From: Methylobacterium oryzihabitans
GTDB taxonomy: Bacteria > Pseudomonadota > Alphaproteobacteria > Rhizobiales > Beijerinckiaceae
Reading direction: 5' to 3'
Assembly (NCBI RefSeq): GCF_004004555.2
Contig: NZ_SACP01000001.1
Location: 248,001 to 312,000 of the forward strand
DNA length: 64,000 bases
The notes under the pieces are model-generated. The model made no database searches. It had not been told where the DNA came from and saw nothing but the letters and a program-made list of their open reading frames with translations. The position numbers and the translations under genes were made by a program. Of this stretch, positions 49,841 through 60,014 are shown piece by piece; positions within the stretch are counted from its first letter, which is position 1, and every line of letters starts with the position of its first letter.

Positions 49841-50301
49841 TGAACGGGGTGGAGGGCGCGGCGGACCGGTTCGGGGCCGAGCCGGTGGTGCTCCTGCGGA
49901 TCGGGACCGAGACGTTCGCGTTCGCGGCCGGGATGGTGCGGGAGATCATCGATCCGATCCCGGCGACGCGGGTGGCGGGGGCGCGGGGCCATGTCGGGCA
50001 CGTGGTGAACGTGCGCGGCAACGTGGTGCCGCTGGCCGACCTGCGCGAGCGGTTCGGGATGGAGCCGGGATCGGCGGGAGCGGACACGCGGTACGTGGTG
50101 GTGGAGACACGGCTGGCGGACGAGCCGGTGGTGGTGGCGGTGGTGGCCGACAAGGTGTTCGAGGTGACCGAGATCCGGTCGTCGGACCACCGGCCGGTGC
50201 CGCGGCTGGGGACGCGCTGGCGGCCCGACTACGTGCGCTCGATCGTGAAATGCGGCGACGAGTTCGTGCTCGTCCCCGACCTCGAAACCATTCTCGCATA
50301 A
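49840..50301 (+). CDS. cheW: Chemotaxis coupling protein CheW (copy 1)
   Basis: A 153-residue adaptor with a CheW fold: [51 protein letters not shown] and [16 protein letters not shown]. The VVNVRGxVVPLxDL block is the family signature. It bridges CheA and the receptor MCP encoded next. ATG 49840 overlaps the cheA stop (TGATG), and the next gene starts 22 bp later. Confidence 0.95.
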   Translation: MNGVEGAADRFGAEPVVLLRIGTETFAFAAGMVREIIDPIPATRVAGARGHVGHVVNVRGNVVPLADLRERFGMEPGSAGADTRYVVVETRLADEPVVVAVVADKVFEVTEIRSSDHRPVPRLGTRWRPDYVRSIVKCGDEFVLVPDLETILA

Positions 50302-50323
50302 CGATCTGAAGGGGGCGTCGACG

Positions 50324-52498
50324 ATGCGTTTCACCATCAAGGCCAAGCTGGCGCTCGGCTTCTCGGCCACGCTGCTTCTCACCGCCGCCGCGGGCGGCGT
50401 CGGCTACCGGGGACTGACGGCCGACGAGGAGGCGATGAAGTACGTGGTCAGCCGGGCGGAGGTGCAGAACCTCGTTCTCGACGCCAAGGCCCACGCGCTG
50501 CGCGACAATTCCAACGTCCGCGCCGCGGTCATCAGCCCCGACGACGCCCAGATGGCCGAGTTCGCCAAGCGTGCCGCCGACAGCCGCACGGCCGGCCTCG
50601 CCGCCATGGCGCAGGCCAGGACCTACATCACGTCCGAGGAAGGCCGGCGCCTGTTCGACGATCTGTTGGCGAAGTACGAGACCCAGCGGTCGGTCGGCCT
50701 GCGGACCCTGGAGCTGACCCAGCAGAATTCGAGCATCCGCGCCCTGGCGGAGATCGAGGCGGTCGGCCGGCCGGCGATGGCCGCGCTGCGGTCCGACCTC
50801 GACGCCCTCGCCGGCAGCCGCTCCGGGACCGACGACGAGGTGGCGCGGTCCGCCGCCCTGCTGGAGGTCCGCGTCGAGCGCGCCTGGGGTCAGCTCCAGT
50901 CGGCGCTGGGGGCCTCCACCGTCGCCGCGCTGGAACAGCGGGTCGCGGCGGCCAGGCGGACCCGCGAGGAGATCGGCCGGGCCTTCGACGGCCTCGTGGG
51001 TCTGGGCGGCCTCGGGGCGGGCAGCGCCGAGGGGCTGCGGCAGAAGTTCGGCGCCTGGTCGGGCTCGTTCCAGAAGGCGCTCGCCACCGTCGAGACCGGC
51101 TCGTCGATCAGGGCGGTCGAACTCGCCTCGGGCGACTACGCGACCGCGACCACCACGGCGTTGCGCGCCTTCGATGCCCTGGCCGAGTTCCAGAACCGCC
51201 GGATGACCGGCGCGGTGGCCACCGCCCGCTCCGAGGCGGCCCAGGGGCAGACCGCCCTGGTCGCCGTGGTCGCCGCCGCGCTGCTCCTCGGCCTCGGGCT
51301 GGCGACATGGCTCGCCGTGTCGATCTCCCGCGGGCTCGGCCGGGCCGTCGCCCTTGCGGACGCGGTGGCGGCGGGCGACCTCAGCCAGACCGTGAGCGGG
51401 ACCTCCCGCGACGAGATCGGCGACCTCGTGGCGGCGATGAACCGCATGACCGCCAATCTCGGCGCGACGGCGGGCCTCGCCACCGCGATCGCCGGCGGCG
51501 ACCTCACCGTCGCGGCCAAGCCGCTGTCGGACAGGGACACGATGGGGCTCGCCTTGCAGACGATGCTGGAGCGGCTGCGCGCCGTGGTGGCGGACGCCAC
51601 GCATGCGGCATCGAACGTGTCGGCAGGCTCGCAGGAGCTGTCTGCGTCGGCCGAGCAACTGTCTCAGGGCTCGACCGAGCAGGCGTCCTCGACGGAGGAG
51701 GCGTCCGCCTCGATGGAGGAGATGGCCGCCAACGTGCGCCAGAACGCCGACAACGCCGGCCAGACCGAGACGATCGCGCGCCAGTCGGCGCGGGACGCCG
51801 AGGCCAGCGGCGCGGCGGTGATCCAGGCCGTCGAGGCGATGCAGACCATCGCCCGCAAGATCACCATCGTGCAGGAGATCGCCCGCCAGACCGACCTGCT
51901 GGCCCTCAACGCCGCCGTCGAGGCCGCCCGCGCCGGCGAGCACGGCCGCGGCTTCGCGGTGGTCGCCTCCGAGGTCCGCAAGCTCGCCGAGCGCAGCCAG
52001 GCGGCGGCGGCCGAGATCGGCACGCTGTCGGACGACACCGTGGCCGCGGCGCGCTCGGCCGGCGAGCGGCTGGGGCGTCTGGTGCCCGACATCAAGCGCA
52101 CGGCCGCGCTGGTCGAGGAGATCACGGCGGCCTGCCGCGAGCAGGATGTCGGCGCCGCCCAGATCAACCAGGCGATCCAGCAGCTCGACAAGGTCACGCA
52201 GCAGAACGCCAGCGCCTCCGAGCAGGTCTCGGCGACCTCCGAGGAGCTCGCCGCCCAGGCCGAGCGGCTGCAGGCGACGATCGCGTATTTCCGCCTCGAA
52301 GCCGCGCCGGCCCCGGCGCTCGACGCCTCGCTGGCGCAGTTGCGCGGCGCGGCCACCCGGATGGCGGCCCCCGCGACCGCCCGGCCGCGCCCGGCAGGGG
52401 CGGGACGCAAGCCCGCCCGCAGCGCCGCGGGCGGCGGCTTCGCCCTCGACATGGGCGAGGGCGACGCCCACGACGCCGAGTTCCGGCGCTCCGCCTGA
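50324..52498 (+). CDS. Membrane methyl-accepting chemotaxis protein
   Basis: A 724-residue receptor. A membrane segment near residues 9-27 ([19 protein letters not shown]) and one near 306-328 ([23 protein letters not shown]) enclose a helical periplasmic sensor domain; then comes a HAMP domain ([36 protein letters not shown]), a second HAMP-like piece ([22 protein letters not shown]) and a signalling hairpin with [44 protein letters not shown]. There is no C-terminal CheR/CheB docking pentapeptide (it ends EFRRSA). The ligand is unknown. Confidence 0.96.
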   Translation: MRFTIKAKLALGFSATLLLTAAAGGVGYRGLTADEEAMKYVVSRAEVQNLVLDAKAHALRDNSNVRAAVISPDDAQMAEFAKRAADSRTAGLAAMAQARTYITSEEGRRLFDDLLAKYETQRSVGLRTLELTQQNSSIRALAEIEAVGRPAMAALRSDLDALAGSRSGTDDEVARSAALLEVRVERAWGQLQSALGASTVAALEQRVAAARRTREEIGRAFDGLVGLGGLGAGSAEGLRQKFGAWSGSFQKALATVETGSSIRAVELASGDYATATTTALRAFDALAEFQNRRMTGAVATARSEAAQGQTALVAVVAAALLLGLGLATWLAVSISRGLGRAVALADAVAAGDLSQTVSGTSRDEIGDLVAAMNRMTANLGATAGLATAIAGGDLTVAAKPLSDRDTMGLALQTMLERLRAVVADATHAASNVSAGSQELSASAEQLSQGSTEQASSTEEASASMEEMAANVRQNADNAGQTETIARQSARDAEASGAAVIQAVEAMQTIARKITIVQEIARQTDLLALNAAVEAARAGEHGRGFAVVASEVRKLAERSQAAAAEIGTLSDDTVAAARSAGERLGRLVPDIKRTAALVEEITAACREQDVGAAQINQAIQQLDKVTQQNASASEQVSATSEELAAQAERLQATIAYFRLEAAPAPALDASLAQLRGAATRMAAPATARPRPAGAGRKPARSAAGGGFALDMGEGDAHDAEFRRSA

Positions 52499-52572
52499 CG
52501 AGCCACGGCGGGGATCGGTCCCCGCCCCCCGAAGCCACCGGCCGCGGCCGGTCCGACCGCTGGAGCGCCGCG

Positions 52573-53046
52573 ATGGCGAGCGTGTGGCAGTACCTGACGC
52601 TGGGCCTGGGGCCCGAGACCTTCGGGATCGACGTCGAGCACGTCCACGAGATCCTCGACTACCGTCCGGCGGCGGCGCTTCCGCAGGCGCCGGGCTCGCT
52701 TCTGGGGATGATCGACGTGCGCGGGCAGAGCTACCCGGTCGTGGACCTGCGCGTGCGGCTGGGTCTGGCGCCGGCGGCGCCGACGCCGGCGACGCGGATC
52801 ATCCTGCTGCACGTTCCGGTTCGGGGACGGCCGCTGCGGGTGGGTGTGGTGGCCGACCGGGTGATCGAGGTGACCGAACTGGACAGCGCCGAGATGGAGG
52901 CGGCGCCCGAGGTCGGCGGGCGCTGGCGGTCGGACTACATCGCGGGGATCGGACGGCGGGGCGAGAGCTTCGTGGTGGTGTTCGACCTCGCCGCGCTGCT
53001 GGCCGGCGAGGACGGCGCCCTCCTCGCCCCCGAGATGGCGGCCTGA
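52573..53046 (+). CDS. cheW: Chemotaxis coupling protein CheW (copy 2)
   Basis: A 157-residue adaptor: [59 protein letters not shown], then [23 protein letters not shown]. It differs clearly from the first copy, being closer to the canonical IxNLRGxxxPxxDL form ([14 protein letters not shown]). A cluster with two CheW proteins may give alternate CheA-receptor coupling. It lies between the MCP gene (75 bp after its stop) and cheR. Confidence 0.94.
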   Translation: MASVWQYLTLGLGPETFGIDVEHVHEILDYRPAAALPQAPGSLLGMIDVRGQSYPVVDLRVRLGLAPAAPTPATRIILLHVPVRGRPLRVGVVADRVIEVTELDSAEMEAAPEVGGRWRSDYIAGIGRRGESFVVVFDLAALLAGEDGALLAPEMAA

Positions 53047-53051
53047 GCGCC

Positions 53052-53900
53052 GTGCCGGCCGCCGAGACCCTGAGCGACCGCCACTTCCGGGCGGTCGCCG
53101 ACCTGATCCAGGACCGGGTCGGGATCCAGATCCCGGACACCAAGCGCACGATGCTGGAGGGCCGGCTGCGCAAGCGGATGCGGGCCCTCGACCTCGACAG
53201 CCTGGACGCCTACGGCCGCCACCTGTTCGAGGCCGGGCACCTCGCCGACGAGTTCGTGCATCTGGTCGATTGCGTCACCACCAACAAGACCGACTTCTTC
53301 CGCGAGCCGGCGCATTTCGATTGCCTGCGCGACGAGATGGTGCCGCGCCTGTCCCGCCCCGGGCGGGCGATACTGAAGGTGTGGAGTGCCGCCGCCTCGA
53401 CGGGGGCGGAGGCCTACAGCCTCGCGATGGCGCTCGACGCGATGGCGGTGGACGGGGCCGGGCCCGGCTACGTCGTGCTCGGCACCGACGTCTCGATGGA
53501 GGTGCTGCGGGTGGCCTCCGCCGGCATCTACCCGACCGCGATGCTGGACGCGGTGCCGCCGCTCCTGCGCCGGCGCTACGTGATGACCGCCCGGGATCCG
53601 GCGCGGGCGGAAGGGCGGATCGTGCCCGAGCTGCGCCGGAGGGTGCGGTTCCGACACCTCAACCTGATGGACGACGCCTACCCGGTCGACCGCGACGTCG
53701 ACATCGTGTTCTGCCGCAACGTGCTGATCTACTTCGACAAGCCGACCCAGAAGGCGGTGCTGACGCGGCTCGCCGGGCACCTGCGCCCCGGCGGCTACCT
53801 CGTGGTCGGCCATTCCGAATCGATGGCGGGCACCGGGGTGCCGGGCCTGATCCAGGATGCGTCGACCGTGTTCCGCCGGACCAAGGATCCGCTGCCGTGA
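53052..53900 (+). CDS. cheR: Protein-glutamate methyltransferase CheR
   Basis: A 282-residue SAM-dependent enzyme that methylates receptor glutamates. The N-terminal helical domain ([35 protein letters not shown]) is followed by [14 protein letters not shown] and the SAM-binding part [20 protein letters not shown] (GAEAY in place of GEEPY), [20 protein letters not shown] and the [27 protein letters not shown] segment. GTG 53052 is five bases after the CheW stop. Its end overlaps cheB (GTGA). Confidence 0.96.
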   Translation: MPAAETLSDRHFRAVADLIQDRVGIQIPDTKRTMLEGRLRKRMRALDLDSLDAYGRHLFEAGHLADEFVHLVDCVTTNKTDFFREPAHFDCLRDEMVPRLSRPGRAILKVWSAAASTGAEAYSLAMALDAMAVDGAGPGYVVLGTDVSMEVLRVASAGIYPTAMLDAVPPLLRRRYVMTARDPARAEGRIVPELRRRVRFRHLNLMDDAYPVDRDVDIVFCRNVLIYFDKPTQKAVLTRLAGHLRPGGYLVVGHSESMAGTGVPGLIQDASTVFRRTKDPLP

Positions 53901-55000
53901 CCAGGGACGCTCCCATCCGCGTGCTCATCGTCGACGATTCCGCCTCGGTCCGGCAGACGCTGACGGGGATCCTCGAAGAGGCGCCCGACATCGCGGTCGT
54001 CGGTACGGCCGCCGACCCGTTCGCGGCGGCGCGGCGGATCCGGGACGAGGTTCCGGACGTGCTGATCCTCGACCTCGAGATGCCGCGCATGGACGGCCTC
54101 ACCTTCCTGCGCAAGATCATGGCGCAGCGGCCGATTCCCGTGATCGTGTGCTCGACGCTGACCGAGCGCGGCTCGCGGACGCTGTTCGAGGTGCTGGAGG
54201 CCGGCGCCGTCGACGTGCTGCCCAAGCCGCGGGTCGATACCCGCGAGTTCCTGGTCGAGTCGTCCGAGCGGCTCCGCGACGCCGTGCGGGCCGCCGCCCG
54301 CGCCCGGCCGCGTCCGGCCCGGAGCGCGATGCGCCCGGTCGAGGCCAAGCTGTCGGCCGACGCGGTGCTGCCGCCGCCGCTCCCCGGGCGCACCGTCGCG
54401 GCCTCCGACCGGGTGGTGTGCCTGGGCGCCTCGACCGGCGGGACGGAGGCCCTGCGCGACGTCCTCGAAGCCCTTCCGGCGGCCTGCCCGGGGATCGTCA
54501 TCGTGCAGCACATGCCGGCGCACTTCACCGCCGCCTTCGCCCGGCGGCTCGACGGCCTGTGCGCGATCGCCGTCAAGGAGGCCGAGGACGGCGACGCGGT
54601 CCTGCCCGGCCGTGCCCTGGTGGCGCCGGGCGGGCGGCACATGCTGCTCCAGCGCAGCGGCGGGCACTACACGGTGTCGATCCGCAACGGGCCGCTGGTC
54701 TCGCGGCACTGCCCCTCGGTCGACGTGCTGTTCCGCTCGGCGGCCCAGGCGGCGGGGGGCAACGCCCTGGGCATCCTGATGACCGGGATGGGCGACGACG
54801 GCGCCAACGGGCTGCTCGAGATGCGCCGGGCCGGCGCGCACACGATCGCGCAGGACGAGGAGAGCTGCGTCGTGTTCGGCATGCCCAAGGAGGCGATCGG
54901 GCGCGGCGCCGCGGTGCGAACCGCGCCCCTCGACCGCCTCGCCGCCGAGATCATGCGGTTCTCGGCTCAGTCCAGGCCGGCTTCGCGGCCGGGAGCCTGA
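53897..55000 (+). CDS. cheB: Chemotaxis response regulator methylesterase CheB
   Basis: A 367-residue two-domain enzyme. The receiver domain has [11 protein letters not shown], phospho-Asp in [16 protein letters not shown] and the K of VLPKPRVD. The methylesterase domain shows the triad: Ser in [12 protein letters not shown], His in [12 protein letters not shown], Asp in [11 protein letters not shown]. It removes methyl groups from receptors, giving adaptation. The cluster is thus self-contained for receptor adaptation. GTG 53897 overlaps the cheR stop. Confidence 0.97.
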   Translation: MTRDAPIRVLIVDDSASVRQTLTGILEEAPDIAVVGTAADPFAAARRIRDEVPDVLILDLEMPRMDGLTFLRKIMAQRPIPVIVCSTLTERGSRTLFEVLEAGAVDVLPKPRVDTREFLVESSERLRDAVRAAARARPRPARSAMRPVEAKLSADAVLPPPLPGRTVAASDRVVCLGASTGGTEALRDVLEALPAACPGIVIVQHMPAHFTAAFARRLDGLCAIAVKEAEDGDAVLPGRALVAPGGRHMLLQRSGGHYTVSIRNGPLVSRHCPSVDVLFRSAAQAAGGNALGILMTGMGDDGANGLLEMRRAGAHTIAQDEESCVVFGMPKEAIGRGAAVRTAPLDRLAAEIMRFSAQSRPASRPGA

Positions 55001-55147
55001 GCGCCGATCGCCGGAACGGACCCTGCGGGATCGCGGCGATCGCCCGTGCGGGCGCCGAAGCGATGCCGGTCCCGGCTTCGCTCCCGCGCCGCGCGGGCTG
55101 GCGAGACGGTGGCGGCCGGAGGGGTACGGCCCCGATCCGGGGCCCGG

Positions 55148-56158
55148 TCAGCCGAGCTTGAACTTGCCGAGGTTGCGGTGCTCGGCCTGGATGCGACGGA
55201 CGGTGCCGGTGTAGGAGCGGTAGACGATGGTCTCGGTGTGGATCACGTCGCGGCCGAAGCGCACGCCCTTGAGCAGCGCGCCGTCGGTGACGCCGGTCGC
55301 CGCCACCACCACGTCGCCGCGGCAGAGGTCGTCGACCGAGTAGATCCGGTCCGGGTCGGTGACGCCCATCTTGGCGGCGCGGTCGCGCTTCTCCTGGGTG
55401 TCGAGGATCAGCCGGCCCTGCATCTGGCCGCCGATGCAGCGCAGGGCGCCGGCCGCCAGCACGCCCTCGGGGGCGGCGCCGATGCCGAGATAGATGTCGA
55501 CGCCGGTCTCCTCCGGCATGCTGGTGAAGATCACCCCGGCGACGTCGCCGTCGGAGATCAGCCGGATGCCGGCCCCGGTCCGGCGGATCGCCGCGATCAG
55601 GTCGGTGTGGCGCGGCCGGTCGAGGACGAGGGCGGTGATCTCGGAGGTCGGGACGCCCTTGGCCTTGGCGACCGCCTGGATGTTCTCCTCGGGGGTCGCG
55701 TCGAGGTGGACGATGCCGGCCGGGTAGCCGGGGCCGACCGCGATCTTGTGCATGTACACGTCCGGCGCGGCGAGCAGCGTGCCGCCCTCGGCCATCGCCA
55801 TCACGGCGATCGAGCCCGGCATGTCCTTGGCGCACAGGGTCGTGCCTTCCAGCGGGTCGACCGCGATGTCGACCTTCGGGCCCGACCCGTTGCCGAGGCG
55901 CTCGCCGATGAACAGCATCGGCGCCTCGTCGCGCTCGCCCTCGCCGATCACCACGGTGCCGTCGATCGGCAGGCTGTTCAGCTCGCGCCGCATCGCGTCG
56001 ACGGCGGCCTGGTCGGCGGCCTTCTCGTTGCCCTGGCCGCGCAGGCGGGCGGCCGCCACCGCGGCCCGCTCGGTGACGCGCACCAGTTCGAGGGTGAGCA
56101 TCCGCTCGATGACGAGGCTCGGGCTGGTCTTGGTCGCGTCGGACATTGCTTGGCTCAT
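55148..56158 (-). CDS. glpX: Class II fructose-1,6-bisphosphatase
   Basis: A 336-residue enzyme of gluconeogenesis and, in methylotrophs and autotrophs, carbon assimilation. It removes the 1-phosphate from fructose-1,6-bisphosphate. The metal site is IGEGERDEAPMLFIGE and VDIAVDPLEGTTLCA (D-P-L-E-G-T); VDIYLGIGAAPEGVLAAGALRCIGGQMQ is the conserved GlpX core. Start ATG 56158 or ATG 56146 are both possible. It is 82 bp downstream of hom on the same strand, an arrangement seen in many Rhizobiales. Confidence 0.95.
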   Translation of the reverse strand: MSQAMSDATKTSPSLVIERMLTLELVRVTERAAVAAARLRGQGNEKAADQAAVDAMRRELNSLPIDGTVVIGEGERDEAPMLFIGERLGNGSGPKVDIAVDPLEGTTLCAKDMPGSIAVMAMAEGGTLLAAPDVYMHKIAVGPGYPAGIVHLDATPEENIQAVAKAKGVPTSEITALVLDRPRHTDLIAAIRRTGAGIRLISDGDVAGVIFTSMPEETGVDIYLGIGAAPEGVLAAGALRCIGGQMQGRLILDTQEKRDRAAKMGVTDPDRIYSVDDLCRGDVVVAATGVTDGALLKGVRFGRDVIHTETIVYRSYTGTVRRIQAEHRNLGKFKLG

Positions 56159-56240
56159 CCCCACTGCGTGTCGCCCGTCTTAGGGCAGGTCGGGCTCCGC
56201 TTGAAGCTCGACCGTATCGTCGTTCCGCGCCGTTATCCCG

Positions 56241-57560
56241 TCATTCCCGCTCGATGCGGATGACCTGCGGCGGCTCGGCCAGGAACCCGTCGCTCGCCAT
56301 CGCGTCGAGGCTGGCGCGGATCGCGGCCTCGGTCGCCGCGTAGGTGATGAGCACCAGCGGCACCGGCATGCCGGACCGCCCGCGCCTGTCCTGGGTCGCC
56401 GCGACCTCGGACCGGCGCTGCAGGATGCTCTCGAGCGAGATCTCGCGCTCGGCCATCCGGGTCGCGACGCCGGCGGCGACGCCGGGACGGTCGTGGACCG
56501 AGAGGCGGATGTAGTAGCCGCCCTCGTGGCGCTGCATCTCGGCCCGGGCCGGCGGCGCCAGCGCCGTCGCCGGGCGCCCGAAGGCCGGGGCGGTGCGCCC
56601 CGCCGCGAGATCGGCGATGTCGGCGACGACCGCCGAGGCGGTCGCCTCGCCGCCGGCGCCCGGCCCGATCAGGGTCAGCTCGCGCAGGGCGTCGCTGTCG
56701 ATGGTGACCGCGTTGGTCACGCCCATCACCTGCGCGATGGCCGAGGATTTCGGCACCATCGTCGGGTGGACCCGCTGCTCGATTCCCGCGGAGGTGGCTT
56801 CCGCCACGCCGAGCAGCTTGATCCGGTAGCCGAGCTCGTCGGCCATGCGCAGGTCGAGGGGCGTGATCGCCGAGATGCCCTCGACCGAGACGCCGTCCGC
56901 GTCGGGCGCGGTGCCGAAGGCGAGGCTGGTGAGGATCGCGAGCTTGTGGGCGGTGTCGAAGCCCTCGACGTCGAAGGTCGGGTCGGCCTCGGCGTAGCCG
57001 AGGGCCTGCGCGTCCTTCAGGCACGCCTCGAACGTCAGGCCCTCAAGCTCCATCCGGCTGAGGATGTAGTTGCAGGTGCCGTTGAGGATTCCGTAGACCC
57101 GCGAGATCGCGTTGCCGGCGAGCGCCTCGCGCAGGACCTTGATGACCGGGATGCCGCCGGCGACCGAGGCCTCGCAGGCGAGGGACACGCCGGAGGCTTC
57201 CGCGGCCCGGGCGAGGGCGAGGCCGTGATGGGCGAGCAGCGCCTTGTTGGCGGTGACCACCGGCTTCCCGGCGGCGAGCGCCGCCTCGACGGTCCGCTTG
57301 GCCGCGCCCTCGGCGCCGCCGATCAGCTCGACGACGCAATCGACCTCGCCCGAGCGCGCCAGCGCCACCGGATCGTCGAACCACGTCACGCCGGAGAGGT
57401 CGAGGCCGCGGTCGCGGCTGCGGTCGCGGGCCGAGACCGCGGTGACCCGGATGGTCATGCCGGTGCGCGACAGCGCCTCCCCGCGGCGGGCGATCATGCG
57501 GATGACGGAGGCTCCGACCGTTCCGAGGCCGGCGATGCCGAGGCGGAGTTCCTGTGTCAT
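56241..57560 (-). CDS. hom: Homoserine dehydrogenase
   Basis: A 439-residue enzyme reducing aspartate semialdehyde to homoserine for threonine, methionine and isoleucine synthesis. The NAD(P) domain begins LGIAGLGTVGASVIRM; the catalytic domain has VVTANKALLAHHG, ACEASVAGGIPVIKVL, GILNGTCNYILSRM and GYAEADPTFDVEGFDTAHKLAIL; the C-terminal ACT domain (about 350-430; RLSVHDRPGVAAGVATRMAERE) mediates feedback inhibition, normally by threonine. Length and order are typical. It precedes glpX. Confidence 0.96.
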   Translation of the reverse strand: MTQELRLGIAGLGTVGASVIRMIARRGEALSRTGMTIRVTAVSARDRSRDRGLDLSGVTWFDDPVALARSGEVDCVVELIGGAEGAAKRTVEAALAAGKPVVTANKALLAHHGLALARAAEASGVSLACEASVAGGIPVIKVLREALAGNAISRVYGILNGTCNYILSRMELEGLTFEACLKDAQALGYAEADPTFDVEGFDTAHKLAILTSLAFGTAPDADGVSVEGISAITPLDLRMADELGYRIKLLGVAEATSAGIEQRVHPTMVPKSSAIAQVMGVTNAVTIDSDALRELTLIGPGAGGEATASAVVADIADLAAGRTAPAFGRPATALAPPARAEMQRHEGGYYIRLSVHDRPGVAAGVATRMAEREISLESILQRRSEVAATQDRRGRSGMPVPLVLITYAATEAAIRASLDAMASDGFLAEPPQVIRIERE

Positions 57561-57748
57561 GGTCGAGCATCCTCAGCATCATCCGCCGCGCCGCCCCGCA
57601 TGCCAACGGGGCGATGATGCACGATCCGGGCCCGGGCGGACGGACCCGGGCGGGCCGCCGGGGCGGCCCCGCGGGCGGCGTCCTTCTGCAACGGTTCAGG
57701 TCCCCGCGCAAGGAAGCCCGGCCGGTTCGCGCTCCACGGTCCCTGCCG

Positions 57749-58441
57749 CTACGTCGCGTGGCCGGCCGGACCGAGCCGGCGGGCGGTGCGGACCAGCCCG
57801 TAGAGCACGACGGCGTTGAGCAGGTGCCAGAGCCAGTGCGTGCCGACGGGAACCGCGGCGCACAGGCTCGGGTCGAGGGTGCGGGCTCCGAGGGAGGCCG
57901 CGAAGACGAGGCCGAGACCGATCAGCGCCCGTCCCGCCCATCGCCGGCCGGGGGGCGCCGCGGCGAGCCCGGCCGCGCCGACGCCGACCAGCGCCAGGGC
58001 CGCCGGGGCGTAGTCGATCGAGCCGTTGGTCGCCGGCCCGAGCGGCGTGCCGGCGAGGGCCGACAGGGCGGGCTCGAACCCGGCGGCGGCGGCCGCGAAG
58101 GCGAGGGTCGCGGCCACGCCCGCGACGGCGCCGAGCCCGAGGAGGCGCCGGACCATCACCAGGAAGGCGGCGTGGATGAACACCGCGATCGGGATCACGT
58201 CGGCGAGCATCGACCAGCGCACGGCAAGCGTGTGGAACAGCGTGCTGCCGACGCCGATGACGGCGACGAGCCCGGTCAGGGCCGCCGCGGTGGCGTCGCG
58301 CCGCCCCCGGCCCTCCCGCCACAGCACCAGGGCCGCGACCAGGAACGCGGCGTTCGAGACCGCGTTCAGCGGCTCGGCCCACACCTCCGGGCCGGTGCGC
58401 TCGCAATAGGCCCGCACCGGCTCCCACCACCCGCCCGCCAT
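57749..58441 (-). CDS. Ceramidase-family membrane protein
   Basis: A 230-residue inner-membrane protein with about seven hydrophobic segments. Alkaline-ceramidase/CREST family features are CERTGPEVWAEPLNAVSNAAF near the start (with an acidic residue and S-N), GVGSTLFHTLAVRWSMLADVIPI (H and D), and GTHWLWHLLNAVVLYGL (two histidines) at the end; the histidines and Asp would form a zinc site. The family includes alkaline ceramidases and PAQR-like hydrolases; Alphaproteobacteria with sphingolipids or hopanoids have such genes, but the substrate here is unknown. It is divergent from xthA. Confidence 0.85.
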   Translation of the reverse strand: MAGGWWEPVRAYCERTGPEVWAEPLNAVSNAAFLVAALVLWREGRGRRDATAAALTGLVAVIGVGSTLFHTLAVRWSMLADVIPIAVFIHAAFLVMVRRLLGLGAVAGVAATLAFAAAAAGFEPALSALAGTPLGPATNGSIDYAPAALALVGVGAAGLAAAPPGRRWAGRALIGLGLVFAASLGARTLDPSLCAAVPVGTHWLWHLLNAVVLYGLVRTARRLGPAGHAT

Positions 58442-58542
58442 CGCCCGTCCTTCGAGATTCGCCCCCGCCTTGCCAGCGCGTCGCGAAACCCCGATGACGG
58501 GCCGCGCCGGCCCGGCCGGCGGCAGCCGTCGCGCGGGGCGAG

Positions 58543-59334
58543 ATGCGGATCACCACCTGGAACGTCAATTCGGTCAAGCAGCGCCTCGGCCACCTGCTCG
58601 GCTTCCTCGACGAGGCGAAGCCCGACATCGTCTGCCTCCAGGAGCTGAAATGCGTCGACGACGCGTTTCCGCGCACCGAGATCGAGGAGGCCGGCTACGT
58701 CGTCGCCACCCACGGCCAGAAGGCGTTCAACGGCGTCGCGCTGCTGGCCCGCCGGCCGCTGCCGCTCCAGGACATCCGCCGCGGCCTGCCGGGCGACCCC
58801 GAGGACGTGCAGGCCCGCTACATCGAGGCCGGCATCCCGACGCCGGGGGGCGTGCTGCGGGTCGCCTCGATCTACCTGCCGAACGGCAACCCGGTCGGCA
58901 CGCCGAAATACGACTACAAGCTCGCCTTCCTGCGCCGGCTGCACGCCCATGCCCGGGCCTTGCGCGAGAGCGAGGAGTTCGTGGTGCTGGCCGGCGACTA
59001 CAACGTGATCCCGGAGCGCGCCGACGCCGCCGACCCGGATGCCTGGATCCACGACGCGCTGTTCCTGCCCCAGAGCCGGGCGGCGTTCCGGGCCCTGCTC
59101 AACGAGGGCTACACCGACGGCCTGCGGGCCTGCGACGAACGGCCGGGGGTCTACAGCTTCTGGGACTATCAGGCCGGCTGCTGGCCCCGCAACCAGGGCA
59201 TCCGCATCGACCATCTGCTGCTCTCGCCCCAGGCCGCCGACCGTCTGGTCTCGGCCTCGGTGCAGAAGCACCTGCGCGGCCTCGACAAGCCGTCGGATCA
59301 CGTGCCGGTGACGGTGGATCTCGACCTGGACTGA
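58543..59334 (+). CDS. xthA: Exodeoxyribonuclease III
   Basis: A 263-residue DNA repair enzyme, an AP endonuclease and 3'-5' exonuclease of base excision repair. Signature residues are N7 in TTWNVNSVKQRL, E34 in LQELKC, Y and D in LAGDYNVIPE, NQGIRIDHLLLSP and the catalytic His in SDHVPV. Sequence and length match XthA. It starts at ATG 58543 and is followed 38 bp later by a GST gene on the same strand. Confidence 0.95.
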   Translation: MRITTWNVNSVKQRLGHLLGFLDEAKPDIVCLQELKCVDDAFPRTEIEEAGYVVATHGQKAFNGVALLARRPLPLQDIRRGLPGDPEDVQARYIEAGIPTPGGVLRVASIYLPNGNPVGTPKYDYKLAFLRRLHAHARALRESEEFVVLAGDYNVIPERADAADPDAWIHDALFLPQSRAAFRALLNEGYTDGLRACDERPGVYSFWDYQAGCWPRNQGIRIDHLLLSPQAADRLVSASVQKHLRGLDKPSDHVPVTVDLDLD

Positions 59335-59372
59335 CCTATATGCCCCTGGGTCAAAGACGGGGGGAGGTGCGC

Positions 59373-59996
59373 ATGATCCTGTACGGCACCGGGCTGTCGC
59401 CCTTCGTGCGCAAGGTGCTGGTCGTGCTCGCCGAGAAGGGCGTGCCGTTCGAGCACGTCCCGCTGCGCTTCCACGATCCCGATCCGGACTTCCAGGCCGC
59501 GAGCCCGGTCGGCAAGATCCCGGCCATCGACGACGACGGGTTCCGCCTCGCCGATTCCTCGGCGATCATCCACTACCTCGAGCGCGGCCACCCGGCGCCG
59601 GCGCTGCTGCCGGCGGATGCGCGCGACCTCGGCCGGGCGATCTGGTTCGACGAGTTCGGCGATACCGAACTGTTTCCGGTGCTGATCAAGCCTTTCGTGC
59701 ACCGGGTGCTGCGGCCCAAGCTCATGAAGATGCCGGGCGACGAGGCGGTGGTCGAGAAGGCCCTCACCCGCGAATTGCCGCCGCTGTTCGACCACATCGA
59801 GGCGCAGATCGATGGCCCGTTCCTGGCCGGCGACCGCTTCAGCCTCGCGGACGTGTCGGTGACGGTCGGGTTCGCCAACCTCGCGATGGCCGGGGAGGAG
59901 GTCGATGCCGGGCGCTGGCCGCGGCTGGCCGCCTATGTCGCCGCCACGCTGGCGCGGCCCTCGTTCCGGACGGCCCTGGCGGCCCGCCGCGGATAG
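59373..59996 (+). CDS. Glutathione S-transferase family protein
   Basis: A 207-residue cytoplasmic GST. The N domain MILYGTGLSPFVRKVLVVLAEKGVPFEHV has the catalytic serine candidate S9, NPSSP-like ASPVGKIPAIDDDGFRLADSSAIIHYLE is the glutathione-binding region with the cis-Pro and SS; the C domain is helical with FLAGDRFSLADVSVTV (the N-capping box typical of GSTs). Start ATG 59373 is well supported by GGGGAGG. It is probably co-transcribed with xthA, 38 bp upstream. Substrate unknown. Confidence 0.9.
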   Translation: MILYGTGLSPFVRKVLVVLAEKGVPFEHVPLRFHDPDPDFQAASPVGKIPAIDDDGFRLADSSAIIHYLERGHPAPALLPADARDLGRAIWFDEFGDTELFPVLIKPFVHRVLRPKLMKMPGDEAVVEKALTRELPPLFDHIEAQIDGPFLAGDRFSLADVSVTVGFANLAMAGEEVDAGRWPRLAAYVAATLARPSFRTALAARRG

Positions 59997-60014
59997 CCCG
60001 TGCCTCCGCGCGGC

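Noticed and set aside
47843..55000. A second CheY gene inside the plus-strand chemosensory operon
   Set aside because: All frames in this block are accounted for by cheA, cheW, MCP, cheW, cheR and cheB; the only separate receiver is the minus-strand CheY at 45409-45774.
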